From NCBI GenBank assembly GCA_964620125.1, contig CAZUGQ010000025.1:1-36283 (forward strand): a stretch of DNA of 36,283 bases, read 5' to 3'. The position numbers and the translations under genes are program-made. Numbering within the stretch: position 1 is the stretch's first letter; every line of letters begins with the position of its first letter. This document shows, in pieces, positions 8,735-17,021 of the stretch. The notes beneath the pieces were generated by a model, which did not search any database, was not told where the DNA came from, and worked only from the letters and a program-made list of their open reading frames with translations. This DNA comes from OLB6 sp964620125. GTDB lineage: Bacteria > Bacteroidota > Ignavibacteria > Kapaibacteriales > Kapaibacteriaceae.

Positions 8735-9412
8735 ATGACTGACCACAACAATCCAACCCGAATCATCATTGCAGACGACCACGAGATTTCTCGCATTGGT
8801 GTTCGTCGTCTTATTTCTGGAGCTTCGGACATCGAAGTGGTTGCTGAGGCGGTGAATGGAGCACAGACCATCGACCTTGCACGGTCGCTCAAGCCTAACG
8901 TGATACTGATGGATGTTCTGATGCCGCATGTGTCGGGAATTGAAGCTGCCCAGCGCATCAAGAATGAACTGCCAAACTGCTATGTGATCATGCTCAGTTC
9001 GGCAGAGGATTCTACGTCCATCGAGCGTGCCATGTATGCAGGTGCCGATGGGTATTTGAGCAAGGAAGTAAGTTCGTCCGAACTGGTTGACGCCATCCGC
9101 ACTGTGATGCTCGGCGAACGTGTGTTCAGCAGGTCGGTGCTTAATCGTTTAGAAGGTAAGGCCGCCGAATCTCGAGCTGAAGAACCTCCCGTTAGCCTAA
9201 CCAAGAGGGAAGAAGAGATTGTTGCGCTGGTTGCCAAAGGGTTAACGAGTCAGGAAATCGGCAAAAAACTCTTCATCAGTCCGCGCACTGTTGAAACACA
9301 CCGTGCCCGCATCATGGATAAACTCGGCGTGAACAATGCCGCCGGGTTGGTGCGGTTTGCGCTGCTTCATGCAACGTATTTCAATTTGCACGGCACGACT
9401 GACGAGGCTTGA
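8735..9412 (+). CDS. NarL/FixJ-type (LuxR) response regulator
   Basis: 225 residues. The receiver domain has the acidic pair Asp14-Asp15 (IIIADDHE), the phosphorylation Asp60 (VILMDVLMPHVSG), a Ser in SSAED and Lys110 (GYLSK). The output domain (about 155-215) is a LuxR/NarL four-helix HTH (LTKREEEIVALVAKGLTSQEIGKKLFISPRTVETHRARIMDKLGV). It is therefore a DNA-binding transcription factor controlled by a histidine kinase. No kinase lies nearby, so it is an orphan within this window. It sits 42 nt after nadE and before a DUF58 gene; no conserved functional link is apparent. No strong ribosome site is seen. Confidence 0.92.
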   Translation: MTDHNNPTRIIIADDHEISRIGVRRLISGASDIEVVAEAVNGAQTIDLARSLKPNVILMDVLMPHVSGIEAAQRIKNELPNCYVIMLSSAEDSTSIERAMYAGADGYLSKEVSSSELVDAIRTVMLGERVFSRSVLNRLEGKAAESRAEEPPVSLTKREEEIVALVAKGLTSQEIGKKLFISPRTVETHRARIMDKLGVNNAAGLVRFALLHATYFNLHGTTDEA

Positions 9413-9481
9413 GCGTCGTACGATTCCATATGTATGGTGACCGCTTCGTGAGGAGTGTGGTTACTCATCAATTTGCCGCTC

Positions 9482-10378
9482 ATGCGAAACGCTACTGCCT
9501 ACCTTGACCCCGACGTTGTTGCTCGACTTGGCAGCATGGAGCTCCGTGCACGTCTGGTTGTCGAGGGCTTCATTACCGGACTGCACCGAAGCCCCTTTCA
9601 TGGGTTTTCTGCCGAATTCTCCGAACACCGGCAATATCGTCCGGGCGACGAGCTCAAGCACATAGACTGGAAGATCTATGGCCGCAGTGACCGATACTAT
9701 GTAAAGCAGTATGAAGATGAAACAAACCTGCGATGTGTGGTGGCACTGGATGCAAGTGCAAGCATGGCATATCACAGCGAAGGTCAGCTTTCGAAGTTCA
9801 CGTATGGTTCCTACCTGGCTGCGGCACTTTCGTACCTTATTCTTCAGCAACGCGATGCTGCGGGACTTGCGTTGTATACAACCGAGGTTCAGCACTACCT
9901 ACCCCCACGGAGCAAACGATCCTACGTACAGGAACTTATTCGTGCGCTAGAGCAGGCGCATACTCAGGGAGGCACTGGAACTGCACAGGCACTGCATTCG
10001 CTGGCCGAGAGGCTAACACGAAGGGGGCTTGTGGTAATCATCTCCGACCTGTTCGACGAGCCGACGAGTATTCTCCAAGCCTTGCGGCACTTCCGTCACA
10101 ACCGTCACGATGTGCTCGTGATGCACGTGCTCGACCCGCGCGAGGTTGACTTCAACTTCCGCTCGTCGGCCGTGTTTAAGGACATGGAGACCGGTGCAGA
10201 GCTGCCAACACACCCAATGCATCTGCAGCGTAGTTATCGCGCTGCTGTGGAGGAGTTCTGCACGGAGATCAAGCGCGGCTGCCGTGCCCAGAACGTTGAC
10301 TACGTGCTCATCACCACCGATAAACCCTTTGATGTTGCGCTGAGAGAGTACATCGTAAAACGTGCTGGACGAATGTAG
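9482..10378 (+). CDS. DUF58 domain protein (vWA-like, MoxR-partner family)
   Basis: 298 residues from ATG 9482; an in-frame GTG at 9455 is an alternative. The sequence has the DUF58 signature HRSPFHGFSAEFSEHRQYRPGDELKHIDWKIYGRSDRYYVKQYEDETNLR followed by a vWA MIDAS-like motif DASASM. The middle (GLVVIISDLFD) and end fit the same fold. DUF58 proteins are usually encoded with a MoxR AAA+ ATPase and other vWA genes, for envelope stress or assembly; no MoxR is visible here, so the partner is elsewhere or absent. Located cytoplasmically by sequence (no signal peptide). It is followed by a short tandem repeat and then dapA. Confidence 0.85.
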   Translation: MRNATAYLDPDVVARLGSMELRARLVVEGFITGLHRSPFHGFSAEFSEHRQYRPGDELKHIDWKIYGRSDRYYVKQYEDETNLRCVVALDASASMAYHSEGQLSKFTYGSYLAAALSYLILQQRDAAGLALYTTEVQHYLPPRSKRSYVQELIRALEQAHTQGGTGTAQALHSLAERLTRRGLVVIISDLFDEPTSILQALRHFRHNRHDVLVMHVLDPREVDFNFRSSAVFKDMETGAELPTHPMHLQRSYRAAVEEFCTEIKRGCRAQNVDYVLITTDKPFDVALREYIVKRAGRM

Positions 10379-10381
10379 TCC

Positions 10382-10405
10382 ACTAGCACACTAGCACACT
10401 AGCAC
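10382..10405 (+). repeat. Tandem 8-mer repeat (ACTAGCAC x3) abutting dapA start
   Basis: Three perfect copies of ACTAGCAC end one base before the dapA ATG at 10407, in the place where a Shine-Dalgarno would be. A related array precedes folP (11302-11330). The unit contains CTAG. No ribosome site is present between array and ATG. Confidence 0.85.
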
Positions 10406-10406
10406 A

Positions 10407-11273
10407 ATGTTGTACACTGCCCTCATCACGCCCTTTACCACCGACGGATCGTTGGATCTTGTTTCGTTTCGCAGGTTGGTGGAGTACCAAATCGAAGCGG
10501 GTGTGGACGGACTGGTGATTACCGGGTCTACTGGCGAAGCCGCCACCCTGAGTACCGAAGAAAAGGAAACACTGTGGTCACTGGCTGTCGAAGTAGCCGC
10601 TGGCCGCATTCCCATTGTTGCCGGTAGTGGATCCAACTACACGGCCGAAACCGTAGCGGCCTCTCGTGCGGCACAGCGTGCCGGCGCAGCGTCCTTGCTG
10701 ATTGTGACGCCATACTACAACAAGCCCACACTCGGCGGACTCATTGCTCACCACAAGGCCGTGGAAGATGCCACGGGCATGCCACAGATTTTGTACAACG
10801 TTCCTGGCAGAACAGCTACCAACATGACGGCTGAAATGCAGCTAGCCATTATGGATGCCGTCTCCACTGTTGTGGCCACAAAGGAAGCCTCGGCCAATCT
10901 GTCGCAGATTGCTCAGGTGGCCGCTCAGGCCCCCCCCCACGTCCACGTGCTCGCAGGTGATGATGATCTGGCAATACCCATCATTGCGGTAGGGGGCTCT
11001 GGCGTGATTGCCGTGATTAGCAACTATGCCCCGCTTACGTATGGTCAACTCGTCCGCGCCGCCCTTGCCGGCGACTATGCGCGAGCCCGTGAGCTGCACA
11101 CACAACTACTGCCGTGGTACCGAGCCAACTTCCTGGAGAGCAATCCCATACCGGTGAAGTACATCATGCACAAGCGTCACGGCATTGGCCTCAACTATCG
11201 ATTGCCGTTGGTGCCACCAACAGACAGTACGCGTGCAACGATCGATCTGCACTTCGATGCTCTTCCCAACTAG
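10407..11273 (+). CDS. dapA: 4-hydroxy-tetrahydrodipicolinate synthase
   Basis: 288 residues, normal length. Condenses pyruvate with aspartate semialdehyde, the committing step to diaminopimelate (peptidoglycan) and lysine. Key residues are visible: GSTGEAATL (Thr of the catalytic triad about 42), YYNKPT, YNVPGRTATNM (Tyr130, Arg135) and the Schiff-base Lys159 in ATKEAS. The only start that keeps the N-terminus (LYTALITPF) is ATG 10407; it is preceded directly by the tandem 8-mer and has no Shine-Dalgarno. A nine-C run (10930-10938) lies in frame in the Pro-Pro-His segment. Followed by a second tandem array and folP. Confidence in function is high. Confidence 0.95.
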   Translation: MLYTALITPFTTDGSLDLVSFRRLVEYQIEAGVDGLVITGSTGEAATLSTEEKETLWSLAVEVAAGRIPIVAGSGSNYTAETVAASRAAQRAGAASLLIVTPYYNKPTLGGLIAHHKAVEDATGMPQILYNVPGRTATNMTAEMQLAIMDAVSTVVATKEASANLSQIAQVAAQAPPHVHVLAGDDDLAIPIIAVGGSGVIAVISNYAPLTYGQLVRAALAGDYARARELHTQLLPWYRANFLESNPIPVKYIMHKRHGIGLNYRLPLVPPTDSTRATIDLHFDALPN

Positions 11274-11301
11274 CACATCCCTCGCTTTGCTTCGGGACAG
11301 G

Positions 11302-11330
11302 CTAGCACACTAGCACACTAGCACACTAGC
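11302..11330 (+). repeat. Tandem 8-mer repeat (CTAGCACA x3 + partial) abutting folP start
   Basis: Three perfect copies of CTAGCACA plus a partial CTAGC run up to the ATG at 11331. A further isolated copy covers the dapA stop codon at 11270-11277. The unit is the same as the array before dapA, in a shifted register, so both arrays share one origin. Confidence 0.85.
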
Positions 11331-12110
11331 ATGCTAATCATGGGCATCATCAACGTCACCCCCGACTCCTTCTCGGACGGTGGACAGTTTGCAACCACAC
11401 AAGCGGCGATTGACCATGCGCGGCGTCTAGTTGACGAAGGTGCCGACATTCTTGACGTTGGCGGCGAGAGCACACGTCCCGGTGCAACTCCCGTTGATGC
11501 TGTTGAAGAAATGCAGCGTGTGTTGCCCGTAATCGAAGGCATCCGCAAGCACAACAGCTCCATTCCGATTTCTATTGACACATACAAGGCCAACGTGGCT
11601 CGAGCTGCTCTTGATGCTGGTGCCACAATGGTCAACGACGTTTCGGCTGGGCGGTTTGACAATGCAATGTTCCCACTCATCCGTGAGCGCCGCATTCCAT
11701 ACATCCTGATGCACATGCAGGGTGAGCCCCGTACCATGCAAGCCCATCCCACCTACGCCAACGTGGTCAGCGAAGTGACGGCATTCCTGCAGGAGAGCGT
11801 GACTGAATTAGGTGATACAGGTGCTACGGTGTATGTAGACCCCGGCATTGGGTTCGGTAAGACGACGCAGCAAAATCTGGAGTTGATACGGAGGCTGGAT
11901 AGCATTGCCACAATTGCTCCTGTGGTGCTGGGCATCAGCCGTAAACGATTCTTAACGGACATCACCGGAGCTACATCCATCGAGGAACGGGACGTGGCAA
12001 CGATGGCAGTGCATGCGTTGAGCGGTGTTCCTCCGCCCGCCGTCATCCGCGTACACAACGTGCGCGCAGCAGTGGTGCTGCGGGCAGCTGGTTTAGTAAT
12101 GTCGAATTAG
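11331..12110 (+). CDS. folP: Dihydropteroate synthase
   Basis: 259 residues. Joins 4-aminobenzoate to dihydropterin pyrophosphate in folate synthesis; it is the target of sulfonamides. Both family signatures are present: IMGIINVTPDSFSDGG at residues 3-18 and DVGGESTRPGA at about 43-53. SIDTYKANVARAALDAGATMVNDVSAG and the C-terminal VLGISRKRFL loop (substrate Lys/Arg) are also intact. ATG 11331 directly follows the tandem array; ATG 11340 is an alternative. folK and folB, the preceding steps, are 17 kb away on the other strand, so the folate genes are dispersed. Convergent with the following T9SS gene. Confidence 0.95.
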   Translation: MLIMGIINVTPDSFSDGGQFATTQAAIDHARRLVDEGADILDVGGESTRPGATPVDAVEEMQRVLPVIEGIRKHNSSIPISIDTYKANVARAALDAGATMVNDVSAGRFDNAMFPLIRERRIPYILMHMQGEPRTMQAHPTYANVVSEVTAFLQESVTELGDTGATVYVDPGIGFGKTTQQNLELIRRLDSIATIAPVVLGISRKRFLTDITGATSIEERDVATMAVHALSGVPPPAVIRVHNVRAAVVLRAAGLVMSN

Positions 12111-12153
12111 CTTTTCTACGATGTTTGCCCACCTTCTTGCTACATGAGAGTAG

Positions 12154-14349
12154 CTAGCGGAGCACCTGTAAAAGTGTTGATTCGAGATACCCGCGATTTG
12201 ACAAGACCAGAACGTATGTGCCTGGGAGTAGGCTTGCAACGTCAGTCTTGGCGACAATCGAGAATTTATCTGACGTTGACGTCACCAGATCAGGAATTCG
12301 TGTTATGAGTTTACCGCTCAGGTCGTAGAGAGCTAGCACAATTGAACCACGGTCGGCAGTAGGTAGCAGCCCAATCTCTACAGAAACAGTTTTTGTTGCT
12401 GGGTTTGGAAAGACCCTCTTGAAGAACACGTGCTGAATCTGGTCTTGATGAACGGAAGTTGATGAATTCACAGGGAAGTATCCCAGTCGGTCAGGGCCAA
12501 CTCTGGTGACAATCCAATCTCGATATAGACCAACTACTTGCATGAAGGCATCTGGCGCAGCACCAAGAAGATTGAGTGGATTGTTCTCCTGCTCACCAGA
12601 GTTGAGGTAAAGGTTGACTAGGGTGTCGTTTCTCCTGAGTGTGACGTAGTCGTCCATACAAAACAATATGTTGCCTTCGGGTATTCCGACGGGTTCGATG
12701 GCAACTACAATGGGAGTAGCAGGGTCATTGTGATCTATTCGGACAATGCTTTCAACCGTTTGAGGCACCGCTCCGACTAGAATCCGCACATCATTGTCTA
12801 AGCTCGCCGGACAAGAAATCCACTCACTGGAGTTTGGCTGGTAAATAGGCGTAGTACTAACGCCAACTTCAGTGACCTTGGCTGACACAACAGGACCGGC
12901 GTAGTCTACCACAATTACGGTTCGCTCAGAAGTTGGAATCAACCGTCTAATTGGGCCGGTAGCGCTTACCTGCGCTGATCCGAGGTACCGTCCAGAAGTT
13001 GACCAAGCATAAATGAACTTGTAAGCAGTACCCCAGACGATTCCACCCTCTAAGTCAACGCTATAGAGAAGCTGTTTGCTGGGGACTGTATCCGGAGTCC
13101 ACGCAATCTTCGATTTCATGTCGAAAATTGTCCATGATCTTTCCAAACCAATAAACAGCGTGTCATTCTCTAGCTGAACTGAGGTCAGTGTACCGCGGAA
13201 TCTTCCATTCAAAACAGTTTTCGCGATGACCTCTAACTCCGGTACGGAAATCTCGCCAACCTCGATGGATGTACTGTCCAATCTCCTCGCTGCTACCACA
13301 CTTTTTTCTGACAGGGAATAAAACTCCCACGGGTCTCCTTCGTGGAATGTTCTGGACTTTTGCCACGATATGGTATCCTCGAACGAAACGATGAAACCAG
13401 AAGCGCCACCCAAGATCAGAGAACCGTTTGTAGCCGACACTGCAGTAAGTCTGTCCAAAGTTTTAGAGTCAAGGCTAGTAGCAGCAATTTTCCACTGACC
13501 GGCTACGCTATCGAATCTGCAAAGTTTTATCGCCGGTACACCGATCACCGGAGAGGCCGCTGCCAGGGTGTAGTCTTCACCCTTGTGACGTACAATGGCT
13601 GTTATCCGAAACCTAACTTGTTCAGGAAATGGATACAGATCTGCAAACTCAGGAATCGAAATCGGGCTGGCAGATTGATCGGGACTGATGAACCATGACC
13701 CTGCAAAGGATGTGTACAAAATCTTGGAATTGTGTGTTGCTAAATCCAGAACCAACGATTGTATCGGCTGCTGAAACGAAGTGATTGCGCATGAGTCTGC
13801 GGCGGTCATCAGCCAAAGAACAAAGCCCAATTGCGTGCCGACCATCAGTTGCTCGTTTGACTTCAATATGGCGGTTGGGTTCCCCGGCAATGAAGGTAGA
13901 CTCCAACTACGTGCAGTCTGCACACCGCCAACTATAGGTGTGACCCTATCATCCAGCAAGCACCACAAGGTATCACTGTCCATAGAGGCGTCGAGTACTT
14001 TTGGTGCATCCACACGCTGAAGGGTGGTACTTCCTTGCCGCAGGAAATACAAGGAGCCGTCAGCACAAACTGTGTAGACGGCTCCAGAGCTTGCCTCAGC
14101 GTGCAGCGCCGTAATTGCTGCTCCATGGCCCGTGCGCCACTTCCTTGTCACGCGTCCACTTGCCCAGTCAAGTTGGCACAATTCTCCACTCATAGAGGCC
14201 GTGAACAGCTCTCCTGAGGATGAATGTAGGATGGCTGAGATGGATGCAAGTGTATCAACTTCCGGGTACCGACTCGTGAGTGTAACCGGCTGACTTTGTA
14301 GACTTTCACCTACGGCTACAAAAACAAGTACGACGAGAGCTTTCCACAT
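12154..14349 (-). CDS. Secreted propeller-like protein with T9SS type-A sorting domain (paralogue A)
   Basis: 731 residues. A signal peptide (MWKALVVLVFVAVGESLQSQ) and a GGAG ribosome site 6 nt upstream support the start. The body is built of repeated strand motifs of the type GxLxxLDWASGRVTRKW...SSGAVYTVCADGSLYFL, suggesting beta-propeller/quinoprotein-like blades; this fold is inferred. The last 85 or so residues are a type-A T9SS sorting domain: RVFPNPATKTVSVEI, LYDLSGK, LLPGTYVLVLSNRG. The protein should thus be exported and attached to the surface or released. It is clearly homologous to the 14764-16980 product (shared LPxxAxxxxxPxxVRxxxxxL segment and identical C-terminal layout), so the two arose by duplication. 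No octamer AGGGGGCT occurs here. Confidence 0.8.
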   Translation of the reverse strand: MWKALVVLVFVAVGESLQSQPVTLTSRYPEVDTLASISAILHSSSGELFTASMSGELCQLDWASGRVTRKWRTGHGAAITALHAEASSGAVYTVCADGSLYFLRQGSTTLQRVDAPKVLDASMDSDTLWCLLDDRVTPIVGGVQTARSWSLPSLPGNPTAILKSNEQLMVGTQLGFVLWLMTAADSCAITSFQQPIQSLVLDLATHNSKILYTSFAGSWFISPDQSASPISIPEFADLYPFPEQVRFRITAIVRHKGEDYTLAAASPVIGVPAIKLCRFDSVAGQWKIAATSLDSKTLDRLTAVSATNGSLILGGASGFIVSFEDTISWQKSRTFHEGDPWEFYSLSEKSVVAARRLDSTSIEVGEISVPELEVIAKTVLNGRFRGTLTSVQLENDTLFIGLERSWTIFDMKSKIAWTPDTVPSKQLLYSVDLEGGIVWGTAYKFIYAWSTSGRYLGSAQVSATGPIRRLIPTSERTVIVVDYAGPVVSAKVTEVGVSTTPIYQPNSSEWISCPASLDNDVRILVGAVPQTVESIVRIDHNDPATPIVVAIEPVGIPEGNILFCMDDYVTLRRNDTLVNLYLNSGEQENNPLNLLGAAPDAFMQVVGLYRDWIVTRVGPDRLGYFPVNSSTSVHQDQIQHVFFKRVFPNPATKTVSVEIGLLPTADRGSIVLALYDLSGKLITRIPDLVTSTSDKFSIVAKTDVASLLPGTYVLVLSNRGYLESTLLQVLR

Positions 14350-14402
14350 AGCTACTCCGAAGCGAAAGTTGCGGTTTTAGAAAATGGCGGCAAGGTAAAC
14401 TG

Positions 14403-14600
14403 CTATGGTGTGTACGGACGCATGTCTGTGCATAAGCCGATAGGACAAGTTCCTTGACAATTTGGAGGTGATACGTCATCTTCGCACTCGAAGTACACAA
14501 TTGGCTCTTCGTTGTTACAGTCATCCAATTCTTGGCTAACGCAAGCATGCGGGTTTGTTCGCATGACATGAAAGAACCGGGGAAGAAGGTGCTTTTGCCG
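14403..14600 (-). pseudogene. Frameshifted remnant of the Cys-rich secreted protein gene
   Basis: In the 414-nt gap between the two propeller genes, the minus strand encodes, in two frames, a C-terminal piece matching the intact 17020-17661 protein: VSQELDDC, SPPNCQGTCPIGLCTDMRPY against ISQNTDDC, SPPNCQVPCPIGICADLRPY. Near 14547-14572 one frame carries MSCEQT and the next carries ACVSQ, where the intact gene has CEQTCAACISQ in one frame, a one-base deletion. The N-terminal part and signal peptide are not seen, so the copy is broken. Upstream bases 14601-14763 hold no other gene that I recognise. Confidence 0.75.
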
Positions 14601-14763
14601 TTTTCTGAATTCGTCATGCAAGTGAAAATTGTAGATTCTTGGTGAGTGTTGGAATGGGCGTTTACGAGACACGGTAGTGCTTGCAATTGTTCAATCACGC
14701 CAGTACAAAGAGTTCGAGCGATTGGAAATCAGCGCGAACGAACACACCCAAGTATACCCTTGA

Positions 14764-16980
14764 TTATCGAACTATGTGTAGTACTCTAGCCTGCCTGTAC
14801 CCTCGATTCCTTACTACGAGCAGGTATGTTCCAACCGTTACATCAGCGACGTCGGTTGTAATCTGAAAAGAAAACTCCTTAGCACCCCACGAACCAGGGA
14901 CATCCAGCTTTTTCACGGTATTCCCTGTCAGGTCTACTATTTTCAGCTCGGACGAACTGGGATCGGCAGTTGGAAGTCGGCCCAACTTGATGGTTAGCAA
15001 ACCCTTTGCTGGGTTCGGAAAGACACCTTCAAAGTACATGTGTGGGATTAAATCCTGCTCAACAACTGAGGTAGTTTGATAGTCTAGCAGTCCGATTTTC
15101 TCGGTACCGATCTCAAACACAGCATTGGGTCCAAGCGTACCTTTCAAGACAACTTTTGACTCAGGGTGCTCTCCGGGTACGAGGAGACTTAGGGAGTCGA
15201 CCCGAGAAGTGGCGAGATCTAAGAGAATCAAATTCCTTTCTTGTTGCACCAACAGCTTTTGCTCACGAGCAAGTTTGATGTTGCCAGTACGCAAATTGAG
15301 TTGTTCAATGTCAATTGAGCGCCGTAGCGAAAAGTCAGTTGCGTCATATTCTCTGAATTGCTGAATGATTCCTTTCTTGCTTGAGATGGTGCAATAGATA
15401 GTATTCCCATCAACGCTGCAAAGCGCACTTGATTCAACTGAGTATGGCTCGATGAGCTTTGCAACATGAATATCGTTACCATTTAGTGTTACGATGTGGA
15501 TGCTACCCTTTCCATTCCCGTCCTGGATCAACACGCCACCATTCTTGGCAGCAGCGAGCCTTACTGGTACTCCTGAGGAGTCAAAAATCGTCCTAGCAAT
15601 AAATTGTCCTGTTGTTGTCCAGCAGCTTACCGTTCTCCCTGCGCAGCCCCAGACCAAGGCCGAGCTCGTATCAACGGAATACGCCAAGACGTTGTCCTGT
15701 ATACTGCCCGACTGTGAAACGACGGTATTTCCTGAATCCACGATTACAAAGCCAAAGTTCATTCCAATAAAGACGTTGTCACCCATTCGATGAATCGATC
15801 GAATCTGGCTGGTCGATATGCCTGCAATGCGGTGAACTTTTGGAGGTGATGTACTCAGGTCATTGCTGCTAGCCCACGAAAGAGATGAATCAGAATCCAC
15901 TCGGGCCATCAGGATCTCGGAGTTGGCGACAGTGTAGGCGTCCCAAGCACCACTAGCGAAAGATGTTGGGCGGTTGGACCATTCGGGTGTACTGCCTGTG
16001 ACCGTCAGCAACGCTCCGTGATTTCCAGCGAAAAATGAAACCTCCTCAAGTGCCCCTGCGCACTCGATCTGACGCATTTCTTCTTCGGATCCAATTCGAG
16101 GCATCAGAGTGAGTATCCGTAACGCAGGATTCAGGATGGCGAGTCTTGTTTTTGATTCTGCAATGTTGGAATTCCCAACCACCACACAGACTAAGCCATT
16201 TGAAAATGGAGCCAGATCGCTGACCTTTATTCTAACAGAGCTGGGTACTGCAAACTCCTCAGCTAGTGCCGGCAGTAGAACAGGCTGGATTCTGAGATCA
16301 GTATCTACAAAGAAACTGCGATCGAGAACTGAAACGATGGCACCGTCACCACTCTTGTACATAGCGTCGACGGACGTGTACCAGACCGCAGCACTGTCAG
16401 TAACCACCAACATATCGGACTCAGCACTCAGTTTGTAGACCCACCCCGAGTTTGTACCTAACAGGAAGCTGCCATCTGCTAGCTGCAGTATTGCAGTAGG
16501 AGTACCAGTTGTCTGCGGTACGGTGTAGAGAGGTTCAAGCGGAGAGTTTCCCTTTTGCGTAAACAGGATAGAGGGAGTCAAACAGAACAAAAAGTCGTTG
16601 GTGATTGATGCACATGCGGATACTACGGGATAGCCTGTAGGACTTACGTCTGTAAATCCACTATCACCTACAACAAAGAAGGAGCCGTCAGCGGTTCTCG
16701 CCGCAACGGCTCCCTCCTGAGTGTGTAGGCCAACGATGTGCGCATTAAATGGGAGTTGGAAGTCCCATAGCGATTGACCAGTAGAGTTAGAAGCCAGAAC
16801 TCCGCCATTGACCGTAGCCAGAATCACCTGGTCTTTGAATCCCACAATGTCGCTGATCCTTACTTGAGAGTTTTCAAGCAGCACTCGTGCGGCCACAGGG
16901 ACATCTTGGGTACACCAGACCGCCGTGGTCGATCCAAACCACAGCAACACTGATAGTGCACGGATTCTTCTGCGAGTCAT
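14764..16980 (-). CDS. Secreted propeller-like protein with T9SS type-A sorting domain (paralogue B)
   Basis: 738 residues. N-terminus MTRRRIRALSVLLWFGSTTA has a positively charged signal peptide. Repeated strand motifs (ILATVNGGVLASNSTGQSLWDFQ, AVAARTADGSFFVVGD, FLLGTNSGWVYKL) again suggest propeller blades. The C-terminal 85 residues form a T9SS sorting domain: GVFPNPAKGLLTIKLGRLP, KIVDLTGN, VTVGTYLLVVRNRGYRQ. It shares many positions with paralogue A. An upstream Shine-Dalgarno-like AGGA lies within a 19-nt duplication that fills the gap to the Cys-rich gene, with which it is probably co-transcribed. Function unknown; secretion and surface attachment inferred from the domain. Confidence 0.8.
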   Translation of the reverse strand: MTRRRIRALSVLLWFGSTTAVWCTQDVPVAARVLLENSQVRISDIVGFKDQVILATVNGGVLASNSTGQSLWDFQLPFNAHIVGLHTQEGAVAARTADGSFFVVGDSGFTDVSPTGYPVVSACASITNDFLFCLTPSILFTQKGNSPLEPLYTVPQTTGTPTAILQLADGSFLLGTNSGWVYKLSAESDMLVVTDSAAVWYTSVDAMYKSGDGAIVSVLDRSFFVDTDLRIQPVLLPALAEEFAVPSSVRIKVSDLAPFSNGLVCVVVGNSNIAESKTRLAILNPALRILTLMPRIGSEEEMRQIECAGALEEVSFFAGNHGALLTVTGSTPEWSNRPTSFASGAWDAYTVANSEILMARVDSDSSLSWASSNDLSTSPPKVHRIAGISTSQIRSIHRMGDNVFIGMNFGFVIVDSGNTVVSQSGSIQDNVLAYSVDTSSALVWGCAGRTVSCWTTTGQFIARTIFDSSGVPVRLAAAKNGGVLIQDGNGKGSIHIVTLNGNDIHVAKLIEPYSVESSALCSVDGNTIYCTISSKKGIIQQFREYDATDFSLRRSIDIEQLNLRTGNIKLAREQKLLVQQERNLILLDLATSRVDSLSLLVPGEHPESKVVLKGTLGPNAVFEIGTEKIGLLDYQTTSVVEQDLIPHMYFEGVFPNPAKGLLTIKLGRLPTADPSSSELKIVDLTGNTVKKLDVPGSWGAKEFSFQITTDVADVTVGTYLLVVRNRGYRQARVLHIVR

Positions 16981-16983
16981 GGC

Positions 16984-17021
16984 GAAGTCCTATTGTGTTG
17001 TTGAAGTCCTATTGTGTTGTT
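16984..17021 (-). repeat. Two tandem copies of a 19-nt unit between Cys-rich and propeller genes
   Basis: GAAGTCCTATTGTGTTGTT occurs twice in perfect tandem (16984-17002 and 17003-17021), spanning the TAA stop of the upstream gene and almost reaching the next ATG. It duplicates a Shine-Dalgarno-like AGGA on the minus strand. Confidence 0.9.

Noticed and set aside
11270..11305. TCCC/GGGA inverted pair after dapA as a terminator
   Set aside because: Only four pairs match before mismatches and no T run follows.
12139..12154. GCTAC-ATGAGA-GTAGC hairpin between folP and the T9SS gene as a terminator
   Set aside because: Five-base stem with no T run on either side; too weak to call.
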